A stretch of DNA of 64,000 nucleotides from Arthrobacter bambusae (GCF_022606295.1 NZ_JAHHZS010000006.1:124001-188000), one strand, 5' to 3'. Shown: positions 1 through 8,681, counted from the first letter of the stretch. Numbers and translations: made by a program. Notes: generated by a model not told the origin, from the sequence alone.

Positions 1-229
1 TGCAAAGCCCGCCGAAACGGCCCGGCTCGCGGCTTCCTCCCTCGGCCTGATCTCGGCGATCGGCGCTTACGGCGGATTCGTCATCCCCCAGGTGCTCAAC
101 GCATCCAGCGCTTCCGGCTCCTACACCCCGGCGTTCTATGGCTTCGTCGGCGCCTACGTGCTGATGCTCATCGTCTGTTGGGCCTGCTACCTCCGGAAGG
201 CCAACCGCAACGCGATGGGACACATCTAA
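1..229 (+). CDS. narK: NarK-type nitrate/nitrite MFS transporter, C-terminal end
   Basis: Partial gene: 75 codons remain before the TAA at 227-229. The fragment reads as two hydrophobic helices, one around SSLGLISAIGAYGGFVIP and one around GFVGAYVLMLIVCWACYL, followed by a short basic tail ending RKANRNAMGHI. This layout fits the last two membrane segments of NarK-family (major facilitator) nitrate/nitrite transporters. The stop lies one base before the start of the nitrate reductase gene, so the two are probably co-transcribed; uptake followed by reduction is the expected order. The family call rests on a short C-terminus plus context. It would import nitrate across the cytoplasmic membrane. 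Confidence 0.75.
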   Translation, partial: AKPAETARLAASSLGLISAIGAYGGFVIPQVLNASSASGSYTPAFYGFVGAYVLMLIVCWACYLRKANRNAMGHI

Positions 230-230
230 C

Positions 231-2423
231 ATGCCCAATGGCGCCAACACCCACTGCCCGTATTGTGCGCTGCAGTGCGCCATGACCCTGACCCCGGCGG
301 CGCCCACAGCGCAGCCGGGGTCAGGGGTTGCGCAGCCGGGGTCAGACCCCGCTCCCGCGGCAAAGGCGCTTCCGCTCCTGGAAGTAGCCGGCCGCGACTT
401 CCCCACCAACCGGGGCGGGCTGTGCCGCAAGGGCTGGACATCGCCGTCGTTGTTGAACCACAGCGGACGCGTCACGGAACCCATGCTCAAAGGGTCCGAC
501 GGCGTCCACTGGCCGGTTACGTGGGACCAGGCACTCATGCTGGTGACCGGAGCCGTCAAGCAGACCCGCGAGCAGTACGGTCCCGACGCCGTCGGCGTGT
601 TCGGTGGCGGCGGACTCACCAATGAGAAGGCCTACCAATTGGGCAAGTTCGCCCGCCTGGCGCTCGGAACCTCGCGCATCGACTACAACGGGCGCTTTTG
701 CATGTCTTCAGCTGCGGCAGCCGGAAACCGCGCGTTCGGCGTGGACCGCGGCCTTCCGTTTCCCGTCGAGGACCTTGATTCGGCAAGCGTCATCTTCCTC
801 CTCGGCTCCAATGTTGCCGAGACCATGCCGCCGTTCGTCCAGCACCTGCAGGGCGCGCGGGATTCCGGCGGGCTGATCGTGGCCGATCCCCGCCGTTCCG
901 CGACCGCCGCATTCACCGGTGACGGCGGCGGCATCCACTTGCAGCCGACCCCGGGAACGGACCTCGCCCTACTGTTGGGTATCTCCCACGTGGTGGTCCA
1001 CGAAGGCCTCGCCGACACCGACTACCTCCAGGACCGCACCACGGGTTACCCCGCGATCGTTCGCAGCCTCGCCGGCTTCTGGCCGGAGCGCGTCCAGTCG
1101 ATAACCGGCGTGCCCGCCACGCTTATCCGGGACACCGCCCGCCGACTTGCCGACGGCGCCCGGCGCGGCGGCAGCTACATCCTGACCGGCCGCGGCGTCG
1201 AGCAACACGTCGACGGCACGGACACCGCGACGGCAGCGATCAACCTCAGCCTCCTCCTCGGCCTGCCGGGATCTGCCCGCAGCGGCTACGGCACCCTGAC
1301 GGGCCAAGGCAACGGCCAGGGCGGCCGCGAGCACGGTCAAAAGGCCGACCAGCTCCCTGGCTACCGCAAGATCACCGATCCCGCCGCCCGCGCCCACGTC
1401 GCCAAAGTGTGGGGCGTCGACGAATCCCTCATCCCCGGCCCCGGACTTCCGGCCGTGGAGCTCTTGAATTCTTTAGGACAGCCCGACGGTATCCGTTGCC
1501 TTTTCGTGCACGGCGCCAATGTGGCAGTGTCAGCCCCCGACGCCGGTGCCGTGATCGAGGGCCTGCGCAGCCTGGATTTCCTTGTCGTCTGCGATTTCTT
1601 CATGTCCGAGACGGCGCTGGAAGCCGACCTGGTCCTCCCGGTGACCCAGTGGGCCGAGGAAGAAGGCACCCTGACCAACCTCGAGGGCCGCGTGCTCCGC
1701 CGTCGAAAGGCACTCAGCCCTCCCCCGGGCGTCCGCAGCGAATTGTGGCTCATGGCCCGGCTCGCCGAATCGCTCGACGCACCGTCCACGTTCAGCGACG
1801 ATCCCGAGACCGTCTTCGAGGAGCTCCGGCTTGCCTCGGCGGGCGGCCTGGCCGACTACTCCGGAATCGACTACGCCATGCTGGACCGCGGGGAAGCCGC
1901 CTACTGGCCTTATCCCACCGGCAGTTCGGGAACGCCGCGGCTCTTCCTCGACGGTTTCGCGCACGCCGGCGGACGCGCGGTGATGGTCCCGGTGGCGCCG
2001 CAGAAGCGGTCCCGGCACTCCGCCGTCGTCGGCTCTGATCCTGATCCGCTGACGCTCGTCACCGGGCGGCTGCTGGAACACTACCAATCGGGCGCCCAGA
2101 CCCGCCGCGTGGCCGAACTTGCGGCGGCGCAGCCGGAACCGCTGTTGCAGATCCACCCCGCGACGGCGGCTGTCAGGAAAATCTCCGACGGGGACTTCGT
2201 CCGGGTCTCCAACGAGCGCGGAGAGGTCGTGTGCCGGGTGGAGCTCAGCAACAGCATCCGGACGGACACCGTCTTCCTCCCCTTCCATTTCCCCGGACCG
2301 GGCAGCGCCAACCTGCTCACCGAAGCGGTCAGCGATCCTATTTCCGGCATGCCGGAGTTCAAGACCAGCACGGTCTGGGTCCGTAAGGCGGCACTGCCAA
2401 TTCAAGTCAAGGAGGCGTCGTGA
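231..2423 (+). CDS. nasA: assimilatory nitrate reductase, molybdopterin catalytic subunit (NasA-like)
   Basis: A 730-residue molybdopterin oxidoreductase expected to reduce nitrate to nitrite in the cytoplasm with electrons from the next gene product. The N-terminus carries the [4Fe-4S] ligand pattern: Cys9, Cys12 and Cys16 in HCPYCALQC, then Cys65 in GGLCRKGW. The Mo-bis-MGD core follows (GRFCMSSAAAAGNRAFG, and LTGQGNGQGGREHGQKADQLPG around residue 370), and a C-terminal dinucleotide-binding domain begins near residue 600 (VTGRLLEHYQSGAQTRRV). The length suits NasA/NarB-type enzymes that lack a fused C-terminal [2Fe-2S] domain; that domain sits on the neighbouring protein. The ATG follows the narK stop by one base and the end overlaps the next GTG by four bases (2420-2423). 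Between Cys16 and Cys65 lies a low-complexity insertion with a tandem AQPGS motif. Confidence 0.9.
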   Translation: MPNGANTHCPYCALQCAMTLTPAAPTAQPGSGVAQPGSDPAPAAKALPLLEVAGRDFPTNRGGLCRKGWTSPSLLNHSGRVTEPMLKGSDGVHWPVTWDQALMLVTGAVKQTREQYGPDAVGVFGGGGLTNEKAYQLGKFARLALGTSRIDYNGRFCMSSAAAAGNRAFGVDRGLPFPVEDLDSASVIFLLGSNVAETMPPFVQHLQGARDSGGLIVADPRRSATAAFTGDGGGIHLQPTPGTDLALLLGISHVVVHEGLADTDYLQDRTTGYPAIVRSLAGFWPERVQSITGVPATLIRDTARRLADGARRGGSYILTGRGVEQHVDGTDTATAAINLSLLLGLPGSARSGYGTLTGQGNGQGGREHGQKADQLPGYRKITDPAARAHVAKVWGVDESLIPGPGLPAVELLNSLGQPDGIRCLFVHGANVAVSAPDAGAVIEGLRSLDFLVVCDFFMSETALEADLVLPVTQWAEEEGTLTNLEGRVLRRRKALSPPPGVRSELWLMARLAESLDAPSTFSDDPETVFEELRLASAGGLADYSGIDYAMLDRGEAAYWPYPTGSSGTPRLFLDGFAHAGGRAVMVPVAPQKRSRHSAVVGSDPDPLTLVTGRLLEHYQSGAQTRRVAELAAAQPEPLLQIHPATAAVRKISDGDFVRVSNERGEVVCRVELSNSIRTDTVFLPFHFPGPGSANLLTEAVSDPISGMPEFKTSTVWVRKAALPIQVKEAS
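309..345 (+). repeat. 21-base tandem repeat inside nasA
   Basis: The 16-mer GCGCAGCCGGGGTCAG occurs at 309-324 and again at 330-345, a period of 21 bases, so it is translated as two AQPGS-containing heptads. It falls between the third and fourth cysteine ligands of the [4Fe-4S] cluster and keeps the reading frame. The second copy runs into GGGGTCAGACCCC, a small perfect hairpin sequence. Confidence 0.75.
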
Positions 2424-3982
2424 GCGAGCGAATTGTGGTGGTGGGATTCGGGCCGGTCGCGGCCCGGCTGGTGGACGAGTTGGTGCCTGCCGTGCGGAGC
2501 GGCCTTGTCCGGTTGCTCGTCGTCGGACAGGAAGCCGAAGCCGCGTACAACCGCGTCATGGTGGCGGAACTCGGCGTGGGGCGGACCACCGCGGAGGCAC
2601 TCGCGATGGCGGACGCTGCCGCTTTGGCGGCCGACGGCGTCGAGGTCCGGCTGGGCGTCACGGTCAAACGCATCGACCGCGCCCGCCAGCAGGTGGTCCT
2701 ATCGGATGGGACCACGCCCGGTTACGACCGCCTGGTGTTCGCCACAGGCTCGCGGCCCGTCATTCCGAACCTTACGGGTATCAACCCCGATCCTTCGCAC
2801 CCTGTACTCCCTTCAGGGGTGACGGCCCTCCGCGACCTTCGTGACGCCGCGCAATTGCGCGACGCCGTGACTGCCGGCAAGCGCGTGATCGTCCTCGGCG
2901 GCGGTGTACTCGGCCTCGAAACTGCCTTGGCTGCGGCCGAAGAAGGCGCCCTCACCACAGTGGTTCACAACGGCGCCTTCCCGCTGGGCCGCAATATCGA
3001 CCGCGGAGGCGGGGCCGTTCTCGCGGCGAGCTTGCGCAACAGCGGGATCACCATGGTGGGCAACGCCCGTTCCACGGCGGTGGAACACAACGGCCCGCAC
3101 GGAATGTTTTCCGCCCTGGTACTCAACGATGGATCGAGGGTCGAAGGTGACCTGCTGGTTCTGTCCTGCGGCGTGCGTCCGCGGATCGAACTGGCCGAAG
3201 GTTGTGGGTTGCCTGCGGCCACCGGGATCCTAGTGGATCACCACTTGCGGACCTATCACGAGCCGCACATGTTCGCGATCGGCGACTGCGCCGAAGTCCG
3301 CTGCGCCGATGCCGAGTGCCCCGAATGCCGCACCGCGCTCGGTCCTTCAGGCTTGGTGGGTCCGGGCTGGCGGCAGGCCGAGTGGCTTGCCGAGTATCTG
3401 ATCCTCCTTGCAGAGGGCGGCCAGGGCGCTGCGGACACCTTGGCACCGCTCCCGCAGGAGAAGCCCGGCGTCGTGGTGTTGAAGGCGCGCGGCATCAACC
3501 TGGCGGTTGCCGGGGACAACAGCGCCGAACCGTGGGATGACGAGTTATTGTCCGCCGGCGTCTCCGAGGGGATGCCGCGGCGCCAGGTCGCCCAGTGGGC
3601 CGATCCGGAACACGGCCGCTACGTCAAAATGACCACGCGGGGCGGCGCGCTCGAAGGACTCGTGACGGTAGGCATGCCGCGCACGGCCGCGGAGCTCGTG
3701 ATGCTGTTCGAACGCGGCTCCGAGCTGCCCGCAGACCGTTCGCTCCTGCTTCGACTGGACGGTCCGGACCAACTCGGCCTTTCCGCTTCGAATGATGACC
3801 CGCAGCGCACGGTGTGCCGCTGCGCCGGCGTCAGCGGTGCGAGCATCGAGGAAGCCGTGCTGGATGGCTGCTCTTCCGTGCCGGAGGTTTCCAAAGCGAC
3901 CCGCGCGGGGACCGGGTGCGGCGGGTGCCATGGGGACATCAAGGGGATTATTGAAAAGCACTTTCAGGGGGTTGCGGCGTAG
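2420..3982 (+). CDS. nitrate reductase electron-transfer subunit: FAD/NAD(P)H oxidoreductase with C-terminal [2Fe-2S] domain
   Basis: A 520-residue flavoprotein that probably passes electrons from NAD(P)H to the molybdoenzyme encoded just upstream (role of Bacillus NasB or Klebsiella NasC). The N-terminal Rossmann motif VVVGFGPVAARLV binds FAD, a second motif VIVLGGGVLGLETALAAAEEG near residue 155 binds NAD(P)H, and MFAIGDC near residue 285 is the usual second FAD contact. The last 60 residues form a BFD-like [2Fe-2S] domain (CRCAGVSGASIEEAV, then GTGCGGCHGDI). Unusual is a dense cysteine run, CAEVRCADAECPECR, right after the FAD-binding aspartate, which could hold an extra metal site. The GTG start overlaps the nasA stop, implying translational coupling. 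The architecture resembles the N-terminal half of NirB, encoded later in the window. Confidence 0.87.
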   Translation: MSERIVVVGFGPVAARLVDELVPAVRSGLVRLLVVGQEAEAAYNRVMVAELGVGRTTAEALAMADAAALAADGVEVRLGVTVKRIDRARQQVVLSDGTTPGYDRLVFATGSRPVIPNLTGINPDPSHPVLPSGVTALRDLRDAAQLRDAVTAGKRVIVLGGGVLGLETALAAAEEGALTTVVHNGAFPLGRNIDRGGGAVLAASLRNSGITMVGNARSTAVEHNGPHGMFSALVLNDGSRVEGDLLVLSCGVRPRIELAEGCGLPAATGILVDHHLRTYHEPHMFAIGDCAEVRCADAECPECRTALGPSGLVGPGWRQAEWLAEYLILLAEGGQGAADTLAPLPQEKPGVVVLKARGINLAVAGDNSAEPWDDELLSAGVSEGMPRRQVAQWADPEHGRYVKMTTRGGALEGLVTVGMPRTAAELVMLFERGSELPADRSLLLRLDGPDQLGLSASNDDPQRTVCRCAGVSGASIEEAVLDGCSSVPEVSKATRAGTGCGGCHGDIKGIIEKHFQGVAA

Positions 3983-4074
3983 GGGCTCGATCTTGGGTTC
4001 GGCGTTGTTGCGGTTGCCGATAGCTGCCCGTGCATCGCCTAGCCTGACAGTTTCCATCACACGGACACACGTGG

Positions 4075-4602
4075 TCACAGCTGAAAGTAGCGGTTCTTGC
4101 GTGGTCTTTGCCGTGGGTCGATGTGGGGTGGCGGGATGAACCAAGGCAAGCCGGTTCGGACTTGGATGAGTGGATCAGATGGTGGTGGTGGCTGCACAGC
4201 AAGCTGCAAATAGTCCAGCGTGCGGGAGAGTTCCTCCACACGGGAAGCAAACGCGGCGGAATCCTGCAGCCCCAGCGGCCCGACGTCGTCCACCGCCGTC
4301 CGTGCCAGCGAGCGCAACGCCGCGAGTGCGCCCACCAGAACCCGCTGCGGATCACCGCCGCCGCCGTCGTGACCGCGGTCGCGATCCTCGGGCGGATCCA
4401 GCAGGGCGAGCCGGCGCGGCCCCGGCATTTGACCCGGCGCTTGGGCAGCCGCCGTCACCTTCCGAGGACCGCGCACCTTACGGAACACGACGAACCCGCC
4501 GCCGGGCGCAGCGGCCTGGCGGGTAGTGGGATGTCCGATCCACCGCGAGTACGGAGCGGTTTGGATGGCGCATCTGGTTTCACGCGACGCAAAATGCCCC
4601 AC
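4075..4602 (-). pseudogene. internally deleted DUF222/HNH endonuclease-family gene
   Basis: An open frame of 175 codons joins the two ends of a family whose members are normally 400-550 residues. Residues about 88-137 (VLVGALAALRSLARTAVDDVGPLG, then VEELSRTLDYLQLAVQ) look like the start of a DUF222 domain as found in actinobacterial HNH proteins. After a proline run (PPPP, near 4180-4192) the frame continues as RTGLPWFIPPPHIDPRQRPRKNRYF, which resembles the extreme C-terminus of the same family (pattern W-x4-HIDPxQxPxxN). The rest of DUF222 and the whole HNH nuclease core are absent, so about 1 kb appears to have been removed in frame. The nominal ATG at 4602 lies inside the lpdA terminator hairpin and no ribosome site precedes it. 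Family recognition is from memory of conserved ends. Bases 3983-4074, after the nitrate operon, show nothing else. Confidence 0.6.
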
Positions 4603-4633
4603 GACACGCGAATACGCGCGTCGCGGGGCATTT
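4592..4633 (-). terminator. hairpin terminator of lpdA
   Basis: Two 19-base arms (4592-4610 and 4615-4633) around a 4-base loop pair throughout, with two G-T wobbles. Read on the minus strand the hairpin lies 40 bases after the lpdA stop and is followed by CATTTTG. It fits an intrinsic terminator for lpdA. Confidence 0.75.
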
Positions 4634-4672
4634 AATGTGTCACAAATCCGAATGCGAGTCGAGAGCCATGCC

Positions 4673-6097
4673 CTACATATGCACGTGCAACCGTCGCGCA
4701 GCTTCCGAGATGGACCCGGTCAGCGAGGGGTACACGGTAAAGGTACTCGCGAGGTCGTCGACATGCAGTTTCTGCTTCACTGCGACGGCGATCGGGAAGA
4801 TCAACTCGGAGGCGTTCGGTCCAACGACGACGCCGCCGATCACGGTGCCCGAACCCTTGCGCGCGATGATCTTGACGAAGCCGTCCTTGGAATTGCGCAT
4901 CTTGGCGCGGGCGTTGCTCAGCAAGGAGAGCATGACCACGTCACCCTGGTATTTGCCGGATTCGAGGTCGGCCTCGGAGACGCCCACGGAGGCGATTTCC
5001 GGTGAAGTGAAGATGTTTGACGCCACCTGGCGGAGCTTGATCGGCATGACCGCGTCGCCCAGGAAGTGCGCAACCGCGATGCGGCCTTGCATGGCAGCGA
5101 CCGAGGCGAGGGCCAGGATCCCGGTGCAGTCGCCCGCCGCGTAGATGTTCGGCGCCGTGGTGCGGGACACGCCGTCGACCTTGATGTGGCCGGACTCCGT
5201 GACAGCCACGCCGGCTTCTTCCAAGCCCATTCCGTCAGTGTTCGGGATGGAGCCAACACACACGAGGCAGTGGCTGCCCGAGACGGTGCTGCCATCGCCG
5301 AGCGTCACCTTCACGCCGGCGTCGGTCCTCTCAACCGCCTCCGCGCGCGAGCGGGACAGAACGCGCACGCCGCGTCGCTTGAAGACACCCTCAAGGACCT
5401 GGGCCGCGTCGGTGTCCGAGCCGGGAAGCACCTGGTCGCGGCTCGAAATCAGGGTGACGTTCGAGCCAAGGCCGTTGTAGGCGGAAGCGAACTCTGCGCC
5501 GGTGACGCCGGAACCGACGACGATCAGGTCTTCCGGAAGCTCCTCGAGGTTGTAGATCTGTGCCCAGTTCAGGATGCGCTCACCGTCGGGCTTTGCCGTG
5601 GGCAGCTCGCGCGGGTGGGCGCCGACAGCGAGAAGAATGGCGTCGGCGGTGATCGTCTTGACGCCGTCCGAGGTGATGACCTCGATGGTGTGGTTGTCGA
5701 GGAGCTTGCCGGAGCCCATCAGGATTTCCACGCCCAGGTTTTCGAGGCCCACCCGGATGTCGTCGGACTGCTCCCGCGCGAGGTGCAGCACGCGGTCATT
5801 GATGTGTGCGAGGTCCGCGCGCATGCGCGGCGCTACATCGCCGCCGTCGACGGCGAACTTGACTCCCAGCTCCCCCGCCTCGCCGACGCGGGTCATGAGA
5901 TCCGCCGTCGCGATCAGGGTTTTGGAAGGTACGACGTCGGTGAGGACGGCTGAGCCGCCGAGCCCGGCGCGCTCGATGAGGGTTACCCGCGCGCCCAGGT
6001 GCGCTGCGACCATGGCCGCTTCATATCCGCCTGGACCTCCGCCCAGGATCGCGATTCGTGGTGAGCTGAAGTCTGGATGCATGGTCACAATGTTCAA
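4673..6097 (-). CDS. lpdA: NAD(P)H-quinone dehydrogenase, LpdA type
   Basis: A 474-residue pyridine nucleotide-disulfide oxidoreductase fold: FAD motif AILGGGPGGYEAAMVAAHLG at the N-terminus, NAD(P) motif DLIVVGSGVTGAEFASAYNGLG near residue 190, second FAD contact IYAAGDCTG near residue 315, then the dimerisation domain. In true lipoamide dehydrogenases a CxxxxC pair follows the first motif; here the stretch reads GLGGSAVLTDVVPSKTLI, with no redox disulfide. That substitution is characteristic of the mycobacterial Rv3303c (LpdA) branch, which reduces quinones with NAD(P)H instead of lipoamide. Two ATGs are possible, at 6097 and five codons later (MHPDFSS); the second puts the FAD strand nearer the N-terminus. 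It is transcribed away from punA, with a shared 118-base promoter region. Confidence 0.85.
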   Translation of the reverse strand: MNIVTMHPDFSSPRIAILGGGPGGYEAAMVAAHLGARVTLIERAGLGGSAVLTDVVPSKTLIATADLMTRVGEAGELGVKFAVDGGDVAPRMRADLAHINDRVLHLAREQSDDIRVGLENLGVEILMGSGKLLDNHTIEVITSDGVKTITADAILLAVGAHPRELPTAKPDGERILNWAQIYNLEELPEDLIVVGSGVTGAEFASAYNGLGSNVTLISSRDQVLPGSDTDAAQVLEGVFKRRGVRVLSRSRAEAVERTDAGVKVTLGDGSTVSGSHCLVCVGSIPNTDGMGLEEAGVAVTESGHIKVDGVSRTTAPNIYAAGDCTGILALASVAAMQGRIAVAHFLGDAVMPIKLRQVASNIFTSPEIASVGVSEADLESGKYQGDVVMLSLLSNARAKMRNSKDGFVKIIARKGSGTVIGGVVVGPNASELIFPIAVAVKQKLHVDDLASTFTVYPSLTGSISEAARRLHVHM

Positions 6098-6215
6098 TTC
6101 TCACTTAATGCCGGCGGACCTGCCACTAAGCCCCGCCTGAGGACGCCCGCCGAGGCCGTTTACCTGCCCGACTGCGCCCTGTTCAACAGCGCGCGCGGCA
6201 CTGTAGTTTGTACCA

Positions 6216-7034
6216 GTGAGTAACACAGAGCTGATGAAAACAGACCCATTCGAGGCCGCCAAAGCTGCGGCCGACTACATCGCGGCGGAGACCGGCGTCG
6301 AATCGCACGACGTCGCGCTCGTCCTCGGCTCAGGCTGGGGCGCGGCTGCGGACCTCATAGGCGAAACGACGGCGACCCTCACGGCGTCGGAGGTTCCCGG
6401 CTTCCATGCTCCTGCCGTTGAGGGGCATGTGGGCACCATCCGCTCGGTCCTGACGAAGCAGGGCAAGCGGGCCCTCGTCCTGGGCGCGCGCACCCACTAC
6501 TACGAAGGCAAAGGCGTCCGCGCAGTGGTCCACGGCGTGCGCACGGCCGCGGCGGCCGGATGCAAGACCTTGGTGGTAACCAACGGTTGCGGCGGATTGA
6601 ACGAGGCCTGGACCCCCGGAACTCCCGTGCTCATCAGTGACCACATCAACCTGACGGCGGCTTCGCCCCTTGAAGGCGCCACGTTCGTCGACCTCACGGA
6701 CCTGTACTCCTCGCGCATCCGTGGCCTGGCCCGCGAAGTGGATCCGACGCTTGATGAAGGCGTCTACGCCCAGTTCACAGGCCCGCACTACGAAACTCCG
6801 GCCGAGGTCCAGTACGCCAAGCGAATCGGCGCGGACCTGGTGGGCATGTCCACTGCTTTGGAAACGATCGCCGGCCGGCATGCAGGCATGGAGGTCTTCG
6901 GCATCTCGTTGGTGACAAACCTCGCCGCAGGCATCAGCCCGGTACCGCTGAGCCACCAGGAAGTCATCGAGGCGGGCCAGACGGCGGGTGCACGCATTTC
7001 GCGCCTCCTGGCGGACATCATCGCCAAACTTTGA
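6216..7034 (+). CDS. punA: purine-nucleoside phosphorylase (trimeric, class II type)
   Basis: A 272-residue enzyme that splits inosine, guanosine and their deoxy forms with phosphate, giving the base and (deoxy)ribose 1-phosphate. Family marks: phosphate-loop LVLGSGWGAAAD near residue 33, ARTHYYEGKG near 90, the purine-binding stretch VTNGCGGLNEAW near 125, and GPHYETPAEV followed by GADLVGMST near 190-220. Length and motifs fit the human/mycobacterial trimeric class. The start is GTG at 6216 with no strong ribosome site. The phosphomutase at 8760 and deoC at 20879 could carry the pentose phosphate onward, but they lie in separate transcription units. Confidence 0.92.
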   Translation: MSNTELMKTDPFEAAKAAADYIAAETGVESHDVALVLGSGWGAAADLIGETTATLTASEVPGFHAPAVEGHVGTIRSVLTKQGKRALVLGARTHYYEGKGVRAVVHGVRTAAAAGCKTLVVTNGCGGLNEAWTPGTPVLISDHINLTAASPLEGATFVDLTDLYSSRIRGLAREVDPTLDEGVYAQFTGPHYETPAEVQYAKRIGADLVGMSTALETIAGRHAGMEVFGISLVTNLAAGISPVPLSHQEVIEAGQTAGARISRLLADIIAKL

Positions 7035-7040
7035 TCGAGT

Positions 7041-7064
7041 GCCGGGGGGTCAAAGCTCCCCGGC
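7041..7064 (+). terminator. possible terminator hairpin after punA
   Basis: GCCGGGG at 7041-7047 pairs with CCCCGGC at 7058-7064, seven bases after the punA stop. There is no T tract, so a Rho-independent role is uncertain. Confidence 0.4.
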
Positions 7065-7140
7065 GCTTCGGGCCCGGGCGGCACCGTAGAATTTGAGTGA
7101 TTCTCCGCCACTGCCACCGAACCGGAAAGGACCGCCGATC

Positions 7141-7743
7141 ATGACATCCGCGCCTTTCCGGCTATTACGAACAACCCTGATCGGCGCAATCATCCTGGGC
7201 TTGGCCGCGGGTGGTCACCTTGCCGGCGGCGGAAACCTTCCGGCGCCAGCCATTTTGACGGCGCTCTGTGCTTTGACGATCCTCCCTGTCGCCATCCTGA
7301 CGCGCGCCCGGCTGTCGTTTCCGGCCCTCGCAGGACTACTAGGGGCCGGGCAGCTCTGTCTTCACTGGGCGTTCGGCGCCCTGTCCGGGACCTCCACCGC
7401 GGCCCAATTACCGTCCGGGCATGCTGGACATGTCCCTTGGTCGCCGGCACCCGACGCCGTAGGCGTCATCGCCTCGAGCCACGCCGCGGCAAGCGACTGG
7501 CAGATGCTCGCGGCGCACACCCTGGCAACCGCGGGCACTGCGCTGGTGCTTGCACGCGGCGAACAAGCGCTGTGGGCCTTGGCATCGTGGCTGCGACCGT
7601 TGGTCCAACTGCCGGCTCCAACAGCGATTCAGCCGCTCCGCGCCCCAGCCCCCTGCACGCCTCCGGCTGTGCGTCCTCGCGGCCTTGCCGGACTGCGGCT
7701 TCCCTCGCGGCGCGGTCCACCCACCCTGGTGCCCGCCGCCTAA
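7141..7743 (+). CDS. uncharacterised multi-pass membrane protein upstream of ycnI
   Basis: About 200 residues from the ATG at 7141, preceded by GGAAAGGA at a good distance. Hydrophobic segments run near residues 8-28 (TLIGAIILGLAAGGHLAG), 33-55, 60-78 and 120-145. A histidine-containing loop (PSGHAGHVPWSP) sits between the third and fourth, and the C-terminal 50 residues are proline- and arginine-rich. I do not recognise a named family. In actinobacteria, small membrane proteins of this shape often lie next to ycnI and copper-handling genes, and ycnI follows here after 113 bases, so a metal-related role is possible. Function is unknown. Confidence 0.7.
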   Translation: MTSAPFRLLRTTLIGAIILGLAAGGHLAGGGNLPAPAILTALCALTILPVAILTRARLSFPALAGLLGAGQLCLHWAFGALSGTSTAAQLPSGHAGHVPWSPAPDAVGVIASSHAAASDWQMLAAHTLATAGTALVLARGEQALWALASWLRPLVQLPAPTAIQPLRAPAPCTPPAVRPRGLAGLRLPSRRGPPTLVPAA

Positions 7744-7856
7744 GACCCGTCATCACACACGGAAAGGGTCCCGGCGGCGACTCGCTGCCTTCACCGGTCC
7801 GGACCCACGTCCGCCCGGCCACCCACCGCTTTTCATTTGTGAAAGGGCACCTTGCC

Positions 7857-8582
7857 ATGAAATCCTCACGCCGCCGTACCCTCAAAACCGCCTCCGCTGC
7901 CATGATGGCCGCGGGGCTGCTCGCCTTCGGCGTCTCAGCCGCCTCAGCACACGTCAACGTCAATCCCGACGACCCCGCAGCTGGTGGCTACACCCACCTG
8001 ACCTTCAACGTCCCCAACGAGTCCGCGACAGCCAAGACCAACAAGCTCGAAGTCGCCCTCCCCACCGATACACCCTTCAACTCGGTGTCCGTGAAACCCG
8101 TTGAGGGCTGGACGGCCCAGCTCGTCACCACCACCCTGCCCAAGCCCATCACGGTTGCCGGAGCAACAGTGACCAAGGCGATCAGTTCAGTGGTGTGGAC
8201 TGCGGACGCCGCCCACCAGATCGGGCAGAACGAATACCAGGCGTTCTCGATCTCCGTGGGGGTCCTGCCCGACGCCGGCACCACTGTGTCGCTGCCGGCG
8301 ACCCAGACGTACACCGACGGCTCAGTAGTGAAATGGGACGAGAAGACCGTTGCGGGACAGCCCGAACCGGAACACCCGGCTCCTTCGTTCGTGACCACAG
8401 CTAGTGACGATGCCGCGGCTTCCACGTCCTCACCGTCCGCGACACCTGCTCCGTCAGCTGCGGCGTCGACGAGCGACGCCGGATCCACGGCCGGCTGGTT
8501 CGGCCTCGCGGCCGGCCTCATCGGCCTGGCCGTCGGCGTCACAGCCCTGGTGCGGACCCGCTCGACCCAAGCTGCCAAATAG
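7857..8582 (+). CDS. ycnI: YcnI-family (DUF1775) exported protein
   Basis: A 241-residue secreted, C-terminally anchored protein. A signal peptide (basic MKSSRRRTLK, then a hydrophobic stretch to GVSAASA) would be cut just before AHVNVNPDD, leaving a histidine at or near the new N-terminus. In characterised YcnI domains that histidine takes part in copper(II) binding. The DUF1775 domain covers about residues 32-170 (GGYTHLTFNVPNES, VKPVEGWTAQL, WTADAAHQIGQNEYQAF). An alanine/serine/proline linker and a membrane helix (WFGLAAGLIGLAVGVTALV) with a short basic tail complete the chain. The start is the ATG at 7857 after GAAAGGGC. The likely role is extracytoplasmic copper handling; the copper link is family knowledge, not shown by this sequence alone. 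Confidence 0.9.
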   Translation: MKSSRRRTLKTASAAMMAAGLLAFGVSAASAHVNVNPDDPAAGGYTHLTFNVPNESATAKTNKLEVALPTDTPFNSVSVKPVEGWTAQLVTTTLPKPITVAGATVTKAISSVVWTADAAHQIGQNEYQAFSISVGVLPDAGTTVSLPATQTYTDGSVVKWDEKTVAGQPEPEHPAPSFVTTASDDAAASTSSPSATPAPSAAASTSDAGSTAGWFGLAAGLIGLAVGVTALVRTRSTQAAK

Positions 8583-8615
8583 CGCCACCACGAACAGCGG
8601 AACCGCCCCCGGCAT

Positions 8616-8681
8616 CCCAACTGACTCGCAGTACTTGTCGTTAAAACGCCCCATAACGACAACAAATGCGAGTCAGTTGGG
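8616..8681. repeat. intergenic palindromic repeat, copy 1 (diverged)
   Basis: Arms at 8616-8643 and 8654-8681 match except at three positions around 8631-8634. The sequence CCCAACTGACTCGCA opens the element and its reverse complement closes it; the core contains TTGTCGTTA and TAACGACAACAAATGCG. A second, perfect copy lies at 30766-30833. Both sit just after the end of a gene. Confidence 0.85.

Noticed and set aside
7437..7856. Extended N-terminus for the YcnI protein
   Set aside because: The frame is open upstream, but it would bury the signal peptide and overlaps the preceding membrane-protein gene; the ATG at 7857 has a ribosome site.
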